DNA of 64,000 nucleotides. Origin: Niabella yanshanensis. Its GTDB lineage: Bacteria > Bacteroidota > Bacteroidia > Chitinophagales > Chitinophagaceae. The stretch is from the NCBI RefSeq assembly GCF_034424215.1, contig NZ_CP139960.1:2418001-2482000 (forward strand). Direction: 5' to 3'. Shown here piece after piece: positions 8,755 through 16,630 of this stretch. The notes beneath the pieces were generated by a model. That model saw nothing but the letters and a program-made list of their open reading frames with translations. It ran no database searches and was not told where the DNA came from. Each line of letters starts with the position of its first letter. The first letter of the stretch is position 1. The translations under genes were made by a program, and so were the position numbers.

Positions 8755-9705
8755 ATGAGCGGAACTGATAAATTCGGGATGTTTAAAAACCGGTTGACCA
8801 AGGTTTACAGGCATTTACAAAAAATAGCCAAAAGGCAAAATATATCCTGTTACCGGGTTTACGATCATGATCTGCCCGAATTCCCATTTATGGTGGAGAA
8901 ATATGGTGACAACCTTTATGTATCTGAATATAAACGGAACCATAGTCTCAATGAAGACGCTCATCAATTCTGGATGATGCAGAGCATACAGGTCATTTCG
9001 GAAGTGCTGGAAATACCTCAGGAAAATGTATTTACTAAATTAAGACAGCGTAAAGCAGGGCGCGAGGGCCAATATCAAAAAACAGCTGAGACGAAAAGCG
9101 AATTTATTGTTGAAGAAAATGGATTGAAGTTTATAATCAACCTGGCCGATTACCTCGATACCGGCCTGTTCCTGGATCACAGAATCACCCGTAAAATGGT
9201 GCAGGATCAATCAGCTGGTAAGCGGGTATTAAATCTATTTGCTTACACCGGCTCTTTTTCGGTATACGCAGCGGCCGGTAATGCCGCACAGGTAACTACG
9301 GTAGACCTATCGAACACTTATACAAACTGGGCTAAAAGAAATATCGAACTGAATGGCTTTACAGATGACAGCAGGTATCAGTTTATCGCTGCAGATGTTA
9401 TACAATTCCTGCAAACGTTAACACCGGCATCTTTCGACATTATTGTGATGGACCCTCCCACTTTTAGTAACAGTAAAAAAATGGATGGCATTTTAGACAT
9501 TCAAAGAGATCATGTATCGCTGGTTAACAATTGCCTGCATGCACTTTCTCCCGGAGGACTGCTTTATTTCAGTAATAATTATACCAGGTTCCAACTGGAT
9601 GAGAACGCTATCAACGCCTCCGCTATCAAAGATATTACCAAAGCAACTACTCCCTTTGACTTTGAAGGCAAACTAAAAAGATGCTGCTTCCTGATCACCA
9701 AATAG
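8755..9705 (+). CDS. Class I SAM-dependent methyltransferase, RlmK/RlmI-like (probable 23S rRNA methyltransferase)
   Basis: 316 aa from the ATG at 8755 (a TTG one codon earlier is in frame). SAM-binding motif I is VLNLFAYTGSFSVYAAAGNA near residue 160, motif II has TTVDLSNTY, and motif IV is IVMDPPTFSNSKKM near residue 230. DPPTFSNSKKM is characteristic of the C-terminal half of RlmL (RlmK), which makes m7G2069 in 23S rRNA. The THUMP-containing N-terminal half of RlmL is absent. Target is inferred by family. The preceding 160 bp show no clear element. Confidence 0.85.
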   Translation: MSGTDKFGMFKNRLTKVYRHLQKIAKRQNISCYRVYDHDLPEFPFMVEKYGDNLYVSEYKRNHSLNEDAHQFWMMQSIQVISEVLEIPQENVFTKLRQRKAGREGQYQKTAETKSEFIVEENGLKFIINLADYLDTGLFLDHRITRKMVQDQSAGKRVLNLFAYTGSFSVYAAAGNAAQVTTVDLSNTYTNWAKRNIELNGFTDDSRYQFIAADVIQFLQTLTPASFDIIVMDPPTFSNSKKMDGILDIQRDHVSLVNNCLHALSPGGLLYFSNNYTRFQLDENAINASAIKDITKATTPFDFEGKLKRCCFLITK

Positions 9706-9722
9706 ATTTTAGCTGAATCATT

Positions 9723-9730
9723 TACTTTTG
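9723..9730 (+). promoter_or_regulatory. -7 promoter element before the 114-aa gene
   Basis: TACTTTTG lies 4 nt before the ATG at 9735, so the transcript should be leaderless. Confidence 0.55.
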
Positions 9731-9734
9731 TGGC

Positions 9735-10079
9735 ATGTTTAACAATGATGATTTACAGGTGCGGTGGTGGACACTGGAAGCTAAACTCGTGGAGCGGTTT
9801 GGTAAAAAACCCGATATGGAAACCATCCTTTTTTTAATAGGAATACAGGAATTAGGTACCGTTGCAGAAAGATTTACCAAAGAGCAGAAGCAAGACCTGA
9901 TGCATATAGCAGTGTGCCGCTTATTGGTACCCAGTGGTTATTATGAATTAACCGACACTGACCCTGATGGCTGGCCTCATTATAAGCAATTAAAGCCCAT
10001 GCCCGATTTAAATCCCTTTGAACAGGAGGCGTTTTTAAAAGATCATGTATTGCTTTATTTTGAAGAAAACGAAATATGA
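9735..10079 (+). CDS. Conserved hypothetical protein
   Basis: 114 aa, acidic, with no signal peptide or membrane segment, so probably cytoplasmic. Helical N-terminus (RWWTLEAKLVERFGKKPDMETILFLIGI is its core, residues 9-36), then a basic helix and a tail with WPHYKQLKPMP. The pattern suggests a small Bacteroidota-specific family but I cannot name it. Its stop overlaps the start of the cyclophilin gene (ATGA), so translation of the two is probably coupled. A -7 box lies 4 nt before the ATG. Confidence 0.75.
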   Translation: MFNNDDLQVRWWTLEAKLVERFGKKPDMETILFLIGIQELGTVAERFTKEQKQDLMHIAVCRLLVPSGYYELTDTDPDGWPHYKQLKPMPDLNPFEQEAFLKDHVLLYFEENEI

Positions 10080-10771
10080 TTCCTAGAATTCCCCTTATTA
10101 TATTTTCTTTATTCGTTTTCAGCTGTACTTCACAACAAAAACTCCGCAAGGCCGATCTTAAAAAAGATATTGCACTAGAAACCAATTATGGTACCATTCG
10201 GGTTCGCTTAAGCGATCAGACACCACTTCACCGCGGTAATTTTCTAAAACTTGCTAAAAGCAAATATTACGATGGTGTGTTATTCCATCGTGTTATCCAT
10301 ACATTCATGATACAAGGCGGCGATCCGGATAGCCATAAAGCAGCGCCAGGCAAGGCTTTGGGAGAAGGCGGTCCGGGATATACCATCCCTGCTGAATTCA
10401 GAGCGGCTCTTTTTCATAAAAAAGGAGTGATTGCCGCGGCGCGCGAGGGCGATGATGTGAACCCCCAAAAAGCCAGCAGCGGCAGCCAGTTTTATATTGT
10501 ACAAGGTAAGGTATGGACTGATGGCGGATTGGATACACTTGAAATAAAAAGACTCAATGGCAGAAAAATTCCTTCAGAGCAGCGCGATGCCTATAAAACA
10601 GTTGGGGGCACACCTCACCTGGATCAGAATTATACCGTATTCGGGGAAGTAATAGAGGGATTGAACGTTATAGATACAATAGCAGCAGTTGCTACAAGCA
10701 AAGGGAAGGATAAAGACCGCCCGTTAAAAGATGTGGTGATCAAAAAAGCCCGGCTGGTTAAACGCAGGTAA
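10076..10771 (+). CDS. Cyclophilin-type peptidyl-prolyl cis-trans isomerase, lipoprotein
   Basis: 231 aa with a type II signal peptide (lipobox VFSC, Cys17), so probably anchored in the envelope. The cyclophilin core is clear: LETNYGTIRVRL, FHRVIHTFMIQGGDP (the FxxxxxxFMIQGGD core), SSGSQFYIV and NYTVFGEVIEG. It catalyses proline isomerisation during folding of exported proteins. There is an insertion in the second half (residues ~145-180, with WTDGGLDTLEIKRLNGRK), common in Bacteroidota homologues. It overlaps the upstream gene by 4 bp and is convergent with the sugar isomerase gene, with no terminator seen between them. Confidence 0.93.
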   Translation: MIPRIPLIIFSLFVFSCTSQQKLRKADLKKDIALETNYGTIRVRLSDQTPLHRGNFLKLAKSKYYDGVLFHRVIHTFMIQGGDPDSHKAAPGKALGEGGPGYTIPAEFRAALFHKKGVIAAAREGDDVNPQKASSGSQFYIVQGKVWTDGGLDTLEIKRLNGRKIPSEQRDAYKTVGGTPHLDQNYTVFGEVIEGLNVIDTIAAVATSKGKDKDRPLKDVVIKKARLVKRR

Positions 10772-10775
10772 TCGT

Positions 10776-11537
10776 TTAAAACCAACACTCTATGATCTTA
10801 TGGCTGCTCAGTATTTCGCCAAGTGGATCCACGACATCCGAAGCCATTTCAACTATCGCATATTCAAGTCCGGCTAATTCCCTGTTGGCAATAGCTGACT
10901 TAAAGTCAATCGTCCCTCTACCTACTGCCGTCGTTTTTCTGGTTTCAGCATCGATATCCCTTAAATGCCAGAGCGGAAAACGCCCGGGATATTTTTCAAA
11001 AAGTTGCACCGGGTCGTGGCCGGCATAACCCAGCCATCCCAGGTCGGGCTGGAAAACCACCAGCTCAGGGTCGGTATGCGCTAATAAAATATCAAATAAT
11101 AACACACCGTTTACCAACTCAAATTCGTGCGCGTGGTTGTGATAGGCCAGCTGCAATCCAAAGGATTTTGCGGTAGCGCCCATTTGATTTAGGGCTTCAG
11201 CGGCTCTTTTATATGCCTCTGAATTTTGCTCTATTTCGTTGCTGAAAAAAGACCGGATTATATATTTAATGCCGATTGAAGCAGCGCAGTCACAGGCTGT
11301 CAATGCGTCTTCCGTACTAAACTGAAAATGAGCACTCACCATCTGTAACCCCTGATCGTTTGCGAGGCTCTTGAGCTCTTCCGGCTTAAAACCCTGGATC
11401 GTAAGGTCACTAATATTGAACCCCGCCGGCTCTGCCACGGTATAACCAGCTTTAGCCAGCTTTTCGAATGTGGCTTCCGGCTCCTCCCGCAACACATTTC
11501 TTAAAGACCATAACTGCGCGCCTGTTGCAGGTTTCAT
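10776..11537 (-). CDS. Sugar phosphate isomerase/epimerase (AP-endonuclease-2 fold TIM barrel)
   Basis: 253 aa. The start GAQLWSLRNVLREEPEATFEKLAKAGY and the metal-site segments LAYHNHAHEFE, FQPDLGWLGYAG and PLWHLRDID are those of the xylose-isomerase-like TIM-barrel family. Such enzymes isomerise or epimerise sugars or inositols with a divalent metal bound by Glu/His/Asp. No secretion signal is present, although many Bacteroidota relatives are exported. Substrate is unknown and the neighbours give no clue. Confidence 0.85.
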   Translation of the reverse strand: MKPATGAQLWSLRNVLREEPEATFEKLAKAGYTVAEPAGFNISDLTIQGFKPEELKSLANDQGLQMVSAHFQFSTEDALTACDCAASIGIKYIIRSFFSNEIEQNSEAYKRAAEALNQMGATAKSFGLQLAYHNHAHEFELVNGVLLFDILLAHTDPELVVFQPDLGWLGYAGHDPVQLFEKYPGRFPLWHLRDIDAETRKTTAVGRGTIDFKSAIANRELAGLEYAIVEMASDVVDPLGEILSSHKIIECWF

Positions 11538-11591
11538 TAAATGTATATTGAATGTAGTGGCTTAAGCAGCTTTGCTGAATAAATTGTAATT

Positions 11592-12635
11592 CTATTCTAT
11601 CGTTGGCTTTAACTGTAATATCAGCTGCTCCAGCTCTTTAATACGTCTTTCCAGATCGGGCAGCTTACGGCTTAATGCCTGGCTTCTTAAAGCAGACGTA
11701 TATTCATGTGCCGGAGAACCGGTAACTGCCTTGCCCGGCTCCAGGTTTTTACTAACCCCGCTTTGCGCATTTATTTTCGCTCCATCGCCAATTTGTAAAT
11801 GGCCTACAATACCTGCCTGACCACCAATCATAACCCCCTTGCCAATCTTGGTACTACCGCTAATGCCCGCCTGAGCAGCAACTACCGTGCTATTACCTAT
11901 TTCTACGTTGTGTGCGATCTGAATCAGGTTATCCAGCTTGGCACCTTTCCTGATAATAGTCGAGCCAATAGTGGCCCGGTCTATGGTGCTGTTAGCGCCT
12001 ATCTCTACGTCATCTTCTACTATTACATTACCAATTTGAGGTACTTTAGAAAAACTGCCGTCCGCCTGCGGCGCAAAGCCAAAGCCGTCGCTACCAATTA
12101 CAGTTCCCGCATGCACCGTAACGTTGTTACCAATCTGACAGCTATGTAACACTTTCACACCCGGGTGCAATGTAACATTATTACCTATTGTTACATTATC
12201 GCCCAAATAAACGCCAGGGTAAATTTTAGAGCCATTGCCGATTTTAACCTGTTCTCCCACATAAGCAAATGCTCCCAGGTAAATATCATCGGCATAACTC
12301 GCGGTTGCCGCTATAAATACCGGTTGTTGAATACCTTTCAACTGTTGCTGGCGAAACTCCTGGTACTTTCCCAACAAAGTAGCAAAAGCGCTATACGCGT
12401 CTTTTACTTTTATGAGGGTTGCAGTAACGGCTTGTTTCAACTCCAGTGAGTCGTTAACAATAACAATTGTAGCTTTCGTGCTATATAAATATTCTTCATA
12501 TTTGGGATTAGCCAGAAAACTCAGTTGCCCCTCTCCTGCTTCTTCTATTTTACCAAAGGATTGAACAGCGGCCTCAGGATTGCCGTCTACATTACCATTT
12601 ATGAGCAGTGCGATTTGCGAAGCAGAAAAAACCAT
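11592..12635 (-). CDS. lpxD: UDP-3-O-acylglucosamine N-acyltransferase
   Basis: 347 aa. LpxD adds the N-linked 3-hydroxyacyl chain in lipid A synthesis in the cytoplasm. The N-terminal ~100 residues are the uridine-binding domain ([20 protein letters not shown]). Next comes a long left-handed beta-helix of hexapeptide repeats (residues ~110-290), including [10 protein letters not shown] and the catalytic-region [19 protein letters not shown] short C-terminal helix ([13 protein letters not shown]) completes it. The -7 box TACTTTCG lies at 12667-12674, giving a leader of about 27 nt. Confidence 0.95.
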   Translation of the reverse strand: MVFSASQIALLINGNVDGNPEAAVQSFGKIEEAGEGQLSFLANPKYEEYLYSTKATIVIVNDSLELKQAVTATLIKVKDAYSAFATLLGKYQEFRQQQLKGIQQPVFIAATASYADDIYLGAFAYVGEQVKIGNGSKIYPGVYLGDNVTIGNNVTLHPGVKVLHSCQIGNNVTVHAGTVIGSDGFGFAPQADGSFSKVPQIGNVIVEDDVEIGANSTIDRATIGSTIIRKGAKLDNLIQIAHNVEIGNSTVVAAQAGISGSTKIGKGVMIGGQAGIVGHLQIGDGAKINAQSGVSKNLEPGKAVTGSPAHEYTSALRSQALSRKLPDLERRIKELEQLILQLKPTIE

Positions 12636-12666
12636 TCGTGGATTTTTAATATATTTTTATTGGAGT

Positions 12667-12674
12667 CGAAAGTA
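12667..12674 (-). promoter_or_regulatory. -7 promoter element of lpxD
   Basis: On the minus strand the box reads TACTTTCG, a close match to TAnnTTTG, 32 bp upstream of the lpxD start. Confidence 0.5.
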
Positions 12675-12712
12675 GGCAAGTAAATAATTATTAAACGTTA
12701 AAACTCGTACCA

Positions 12713-13930
12713 TTAAACTCTCAGGTAGCAAAAGTAGTATTTTTTAACAGGCTCGCTTATTTTTACGTCAATCAATGGATCATCCACCTGCGAAATATCT
12801 TTTAAAGAGCCATCTTTATATAGGATATTGATACTTTCATTATCAGCATTGTATAACCGGTTAGTAGCGTCTCCCCCAAAAGCGAAATAGTCCATATCCT
12901 TTTCATCAAGGCCGGTAGCCAGGGTTACTTCTTTTATTTTATCCTGCTGAAACGATTCCTCTATGGGGGTTGACTGCAGCCTGATACGCATTATTTTACG
13001 CTGAATGATCGCCTTGCAGAGAAGAGACAATATCTTGTCATCATGGCTGCACCAGTTTTTCACCGTGGCCATAATATCATGATCATCCATCTGGCAAAAG
13101 TCTTCCAGCAATGATTCGATAGCTCCGTTACTGTGGCTGCCCTGCAGAAAACGGTTGAAGGCCGGTGTAGCGGCTGTAGTTGCAGTTCCCGCTGCAATCA
13201 ATGCCTTCGCCCTGCGAATGATCATGATCAGCATTTTCTCGGCGGCAACCACCGTTTTATGCAGGTATACCTGCCAGTACATCAGCCTCCGGCTTAATAA
13301 AAATTTCTCAATAGAATAAACTGCCTTTTCCTCTACTACCAGGTTGCCGTCTTTTACAGCCAGCATTTTGATAATGCGGTCATACCCGATCACACCCTCG
13401 GCTACACCGGTAAAAAAACTGTCCCTGTTCAGGTAGTCCATTCTGTCCACATCCAGCTGGCCTGAAACCAGCTGGTGTAAAAATTTTTTAGGATATTGAT
13501 CCGTAAAAATGTCGATTCCGGTTTGCAACTGTCCACCAAACTCTTCGTTCAGTTTTTGCATAATCAATAACGACAGCCGCTCATGGTGGGCACCTTTAAT
13601 CAATTCCTGCTCCAGGGCATGAGAAAAAGGGCCGTGTCCTATGTCGTGTAACAAAATGGCCAGCTTGGCTCCCAGCTCTTCCTCTTCCGTTATTTCAGCT
13701 CCCTTGCCCTTAAGCTCGCGCAAAGCGGTACACATCAGGTGATAGGCACCTAAGGAATGATGCAGGCGGCTATGTACGGCACCGGGGTACACCAGGTGTG
13801 CAAAAGCCATCTGGTGAATATTACGCAGCCTTTGATAGTAAGAGTGGGAAATGATCTGCAGTAACAGCGGATGATCGACAGTAATAAAGCCGTATACCGG
13901 GTCGTTGATAATTTTTCGAGCCTGGGCCAT
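12713..13930 (-). CDS. HD-domain phosphohydrolase
   Basis: 405 aa, cytoplasmic. The HD signature is intact: metal-binding His in HSRLHHSLGAYHL near residue 57, the HD pair in LLHDIGHGPFSHALE near residue 95, and the later Asp in DVDRMDYLNRDSFFTG near residue 160. This is the dGTPase-like HD family, common across Bacteroidota near lpxD. Members hydrolyse nucleotides or phosphoesters; substrate is not deducible. It lies upstream of lpxD on the same strand and is divergent from the 94-aa gene at 14047. A -7 box (TAAATTTG) lies at 13946-13953. Confidence 0.88.
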   Translation of the reverse strand: MAQARKIINDPVYGFITVDHPLLLQIISHSYYQRLRNIHQMAFAHLVYPGAVHSRLHHSLGAYHLMCTALRELKGKGAEITEEEELGAKLAILLHDIGHGPFSHALEQELIKGAHHERLSLLIMQKLNEEFGGQLQTGIDIFTDQYPKKFLHQLVSGQLDVDRMDYLNRDSFFTGVAEGVIGYDRIIKMLAVKDGNLVVEEKAVYSIEKFLLSRRLMYWQVYLHKTVVAAEKMLIMIIRRAKALIAAGTATTAATPAFNRFLQGSHSNGAIESLLEDFCQMDDHDIMATVKNWCSHDDKILSLLCKAIIQRKIMRIRLQSTPIEESFQQDKIKEVTLATGLDEKDMDYFAFGGDATNRLYNADNESINILYKDGSLKDISQVDDPLIDVKISEPVKKYYFCYLRV

Positions 13931-13945
13931 AATATATTAAAAACA

Positions 13946-13953
13946 CAAATTTA
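13946..13953 (-). promoter_or_regulatory. -7 promoter element of the HD phosphohydrolase gene
   Basis: The minus strand reads TAAATTTG, an exact TAnnTTTG match, 16 bp before the ATG at 13930. Confidence 0.55.
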
Positions 13954-14022
13954 GCGTCTGCCTGCCTATTTTTCACATTCCCCATAATATTAACATGCCT
14001 TCCCTGCCTTTTTCCAAACCGT

Positions 14023-14030
14023 TATCTTTG
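14023..14030 (+). promoter_or_regulatory. -7 promoter element of the 94-aa gene
   Basis: TATCTTTG is an exact TAnnTTTG match, 16 nt upstream of the ATG at 14047, and forms a divergent promoter pair with the box at 13946. Confidence 0.6.
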
Positions 14031-14046
14031 CACATTAACTAAAAAC

Positions 14047-14331
14047 ATGATCAAGTACACTCAAAATACATTAGACAAGCTGGAAGCAATACCAGAACAG
14101 TGCGGGTATATTTTAAGGTATGAAAGAGGCAATTTTCAAAGTGGCTATTGTATTTTAGATAATAAAAAGGTTGTGGTACTGAATAAATTTCTTCAAACAG
14201 AAGGCCGTATTAATGCGCTTATTGAGATCATTCCGCAATTGAACATTGATACGGAAATGTTGGATGATAACGCTAAAAAGCTTTTCACCGAAATATCGGA
14301 AAAGGCCGATGCCGGCGAAGACGAAGCATAG
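14047..14331 (+). CDS. Conserved hypothetical protein
   Basis: 94 aa, no signal or membrane segment. It is probably a small alpha/beta protein: strands around CGYILRYERGNFQSGYCIL and KKVVVLNKFL, then a helix INALIEIIPQL and an acidic tail. I do not recognise the family. A good -7 promoter element precedes it. A heptad repeat array starts about 13 bp after its stop codon. Confidence 0.7.
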   Translation: MIKYTQNTLDKLEAIPEQCGYILRYERGNFQSGYCILDNKKVVVLNKFLQTEGRINALIEIIPQLNIDTEMLDDNAKKLFTEISEKADAGEDEA

Positions 14332-14343
14332 TCTTCCTCTTTT

Positions 14344-14399
14344 ATCCATTTTCAATTGCTCATTATTTACGACTCATTACTGATCACTCATTACTCATC
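14344..14399. repeat. Heptad repeat array (8 units) between the 94-aa gene and the MBL hydrolase gene
   Basis: Eight consecutive 7-bp units in perfect register. ACTCATT occurs twice exactly (14372, 14386) with one- or two-base variants such as GCTCATT and ACTCATC. The array fills the whole intergenic gap and ends 3 bp before the TTG start of the next gene. Confidence 0.85.
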
Positions 14400-14402
14400 A
14401 TC

Positions 14403-15185
14403 TTGCCTTATACTCCATTACAAATAACTTTTTTAGGTACCGGTACCAGCTCAGGAGTACCTATGGTAGGATGCCATTGTGAGGTATGTACTTCTGCAAA
14501 CTCCAAAGATAAAAGGCTTAGATCGAGCATCCTTGTTCAATCTCCTACTACAACCCTTGTGATAGATTCCGGCCCCGATTTCAGACAGCAGATGCTTACC
14601 CACCGGGTAGACCAACTGGATGCAATACTGTTCACTCATTCCCATAAAGATCATATCGCCGGGCTCGATGATGTGCGGGCTTATAATTATTTTCAACAAA
14701 AGCCCATGGATGTTTATGCCACCGAGGCTACGCTTAACCGGGTAAAAGTTGAGTTTGATTACGCTTTTGCTGATGTTAAATATGCCGGCGTGCCTTCTAT
14801 CCAACTACATCGCCTTAATAACAACGATGCTTTTATAGTTGGAGATATGGAAATACAGGTGATACCCGTATGGCATATGTTTATGCCGGTTATTGGCTTC
14901 AGGATGGGGGATTTTACTTATATCACCGATGCCAATCGCATCGAAGATAGCGCTAAAGAAAAAATAAAAGGCTCCCGGATATTGGTTTTAAATGCCCTCA
15001 GGCAAGAAAAGCATATTTCTCATTTCTCATTGCAGGAAGCGCTTGACCTGGCCAATGAACTACAGATCCCGGAAGTCTATTTCATTCATCTTTCTCATCA
15101 GATGGGCCTGCATGAAACTGTTTCACAGGAACTTCCATCCGGCAGGTTTTTAGCATACGATGGGTTAAAAATTCAAATACACTAA
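14403..15185 (+). CDS. MBL-fold metallohydrolase (PhnP / RNase Z-like)
   Basis: 260 aa. The zinc motif HSHKDHIAGLDD (HxHxDH) is near residue 80, preceded by the family's N-terminal ITFLGTGTSSGVPMVGC and Cys-rich CHCEVCTS. Later ligands appear in IPVWHMFM and VYFIHLSHQMG. These resemble PhnP-type phosphodiesterases (5-phosphoribosyl 1,2-cyclic phosphate), but no phn genes are near, so the substrate is open. The start must be TTG at 14403: no ATG lies upstream in frame, and the first internal ATG would delete the GTGTSSG strand. It lies directly behind a heptad array. Confidence 0.88.
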   Translation: MPYTPLQITFLGTGTSSGVPMVGCHCEVCTSANSKDKRLRSSILVQSPTTTLVIDSGPDFRQQMLTHRVDQLDAILFTHSHKDHIAGLDDVRAYNYFQQKPMDVYATEATLNRVKVEFDYAFADVKYAGVPSIQLHRLNNNDAFIVGDMEIQVIPVWHMFMPVIGFRMGDFTYITDANRIEDSAKEKIKGSRILVLNALRQEKHISHFSLQEALDLANELQIPEVYFIHLSHQMGLHETVSQELPSGRFLAYDGLKIQIH

Positions 15186-15203
15186 CATTTGTTAGTGTAT
15201 TTG
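15174..15203 (+). terminator. Perfect 13-bp hairpin spanning the stop codon of the MBL gene
   Basis: CAAATACACTAAC is followed by loop ATTT and the exact reverse complement. The gene's TAA stop lies inside the left arm. No T-run follows, so it is not a standard terminator; it could be an mRNA-stabilising hairpin, a protein-binding site or a partial terminator. Confidence 0.6.
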
Positions 15204-15215
15204 AAATAGAAATAT

Positions 15216-15296
15216 TATATTTACAGGGACCTCTTTAGCTTGTCAGGATAGTCTCAAAGTTTTACCGTCGTGTATCATAACATGACGGTTTTTTTA
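15216..15296 (+). ncRNA. Possible short transcript (leader or small RNA) ending in a terminator
   Basis: A weak -7-like element (TATATTTA, 15216-15223) is followed by about 40 nt and then a good intrinsic terminator: ACCGTC (15264-15269) pairing with GACGGT (15284-15289) plus a T7 run. The terminator stands 55 bp before the DUF2089 gene and 80 bp after the MBL gene. It may be a small RNA, an attenuated leader, or simply the delayed terminator of the MBL gene. Confidence 0.3.
15264..15296 (+). terminator. Intrinsic terminator before the DUF2089 gene
   Basis: Stem ACCGTC/GACGGT extended by TGT/ACA around a short loop, followed by seven T. Confidence 0.75.
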
Positions 15297-15351
15297 TTGC
15301 ATAAAGTAAAATATTACTTTAATTTTATTAAAAATAAATTTAACTTTATTA

Positions 15352-15618
15352 ATGAAGCTTCCCGTTTTTTGTCCCAGTTGTGAAAATACGCTCAATGTGA
15401 GCCAAATGAAATGTAATGATTGCGGAACGGAGGTAAGCGGCAATTACGAAATGCCCCTGTTCTTAAAACTGAACTGGGAGGAGCAGCAATTCATTATGGA
15501 TTTTTTCTTAGCCAGCGGCAGCATTAAAGAAATGGCCAAACAGGCCGGAAACAGTTATCCAACCATGCGTAATAAAATGGATGACATGATTGAGAAGATA
15601 AAAAACCTAAAATGCTGA
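15352..15618 (+). CDS. DUF2089-family zinc-ribbon / helix-turn-helix protein
   Basis: 88 aa. The N-terminus has a four-Cys zinc ribbon (CPSCENTL then CNDCGTEVSG), followed by a helical domain (FIMDFFLASGSIKEMAKQAGNSYPTMRNKMDDMI) with an HTH look. This is the DUF2089 pattern, thought to be regulatory. Upstream DNA is very A/T-rich and contains AAAGTAA-aata-TTACTTT (15304-15321), a possible operator. Its stop overlaps the start of the broken membrane-protein gene (ATG at 15612), so the two were once translationally coupled. Confidence 0.85.
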   Translation: MKLPVFCPSCENTLNVSQMKCNDCGTEVSGNYEMPLFLKLNWEEQQFIMDFFLASGSIKEMAKQAGNSYPTMRNKMDDMIEKIKNLKC

Positions 15619-16224
15619 TAAATATGAATTTCAAACTTCTTTTTAACCCCTTCGAAAAATTTTCCGAAGTGGGTCTTGCTGTTACGGGACTATCGGTTCT
15701 GCTTTTTTCTATTATCCTGTTTTGGGTCACCGGCCAAACCAACGACGGTATTTACCACGTTATCGTATCAATCTGGGATACCATTAGCACAGGCCGTTAT
15801 TGAAGCACTGATCTATACTTTTTCTCCTTTTTTTTATTGATCGTTATTGGGCAAAGCAGTAAATCCTAAAACAGGGCTGACAGATATTTTAACTGTCACT
15901 ATTGTTCATCGCATTCCGATGACGATAGGCATGCTTATGATGCAGCTACCTTTTTTAAAAAACGTGACAGATGCAATTATTAATGCTATTCAAACCAATA
16001 CCTTACAACGGCTATTCCTGACTACGCTATGGATCTCAACAATTGTAAGCCTGGTAATGCTTGCGCTGTTTATTTACTCAATAATATGACTGATTAATGG
16101 TTTTAAAACGGCCTCGCATGGCAAAAAGCCCTGGCATTTTATCTTATTTGCATTGTCTGTTATTTCTTCAGAAGCTGTCTACAGGCTTTTGATCCATCCA
16201 TTGCTATTAAAACATTTCTGTTAA
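15612..16224 (+). pseudogene. Broken membrane-protein gene (YIP1-like, DUF2089 partner) with a frameshift and two in-frame UGA
   Basis: The gene starts MNFKLLFNPFEKFSEVG (ATG at 15612 or 15624) and reads in frame to about SIWDT (15780). The continuation PLAQAVIEALIYTFSPF is in the +1 frame, so about one extra base lies near 15780. In that frame a TGA sits at 15838-15840 (before LLGKAVNPKTGLTDIL) and a second at 16087-16089. The latter is where relatives appear to have Trp, before LINGFKTASHGKK. The frame finally ends at TAA 16222-16224, after a membrane segment. The assembled product (~200 aa) would have four or five membrane helices. Sequencing error would have to occur three times, so decay is more likely. 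Confidence 0.75.
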
Positions 16225-16277
16225 AGTAACTCGTCGCCTGTCTTAATGTTTCTGCGTCAGCTTCCGGGCGATATTAT

Positions 16278-16301
16278 AAAAAAGCGGCCTAAGCCGCCTT
16301 T
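16278..16301 (-). terminator. Terminator of the 63-aa gene
   Basis: GCGGC/GCCGC stem with loop CTAA; on the minus strand it is followed by a run of six T. Confidence 0.75.
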
Positions 16302-16493
16302 CTATATACTTTGTTGCGTTTTTTGCGGACTTACCGCTTCCTTAACGCCCTGAGGAACTTTATCCCAAAGATTTTTGCCGGCATCACTCACCTTGTTTTT
16401 AAGGTTTTGTTTCTGTTCGGGAGTCATTTTGTATTTCCAGTAAGCAAAAGCTGCTAAACCCAGCGCAATTAATCCGCTTGTTTTATTTTTCAT
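16302..16493 (-). CDS. Small YtxH-like membrane-anchored protein
   Basis: 63 aa: one N-terminal membrane segment (SGLIALGLAAFAYWKY) followed by a basic amphipathic region (MTPEQKQNLKNKVSDAGKNLWDKV) and a polar tail. This resembles small YtxH-type stress-associated proteins; the role is unknown. It has its own terminator and stands alone between the pseudogene and the S9 peptidase gene. Confidence 0.7.
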   Translation of the reverse strand: MKNKTSGLIALGLAAFAYWKYKMTPEQKQNLKNKVSDAGKNLWDKVPQGVKEAVSPQKTQQSI

Positions 16494-16578
16494 AATTATT
16501 GGTTTTAAATTTTATTAAATCGAAATAATAACAGACTAAAAGTGTGCCATTGATTTGCTTAAATCTTAAAATATGGTC

Positions 16579-16610
16579 AAAAAAAATCCCGGGGTTGATT
16601 CCCGGGATTT
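16579..16610 (-). terminator. Terminator of the S9 peptidase gene
   Basis: 10-bp perfect stem AAATCCCGGG/CCCGGGATTT with a 7-nt loop; the minus strand continues with eight T. Confidence 0.9.
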
Positions 16611-16630
16611 GATATTCAAACTATGAGTAG

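Noticed and set aside
14344-14399. CRISPR array
   Set aside because: 7-bp repeats without spacers or cas genes; the period and divergence do not fit CRISPR.
15612-16224. Reassigned UGA codons or programmed recoding in the YIP1-like gene
   Set aside because: A frameshift is also needed and UGA is a normal stop codon elsewhere in this window, so pseudogene decay is simpler.
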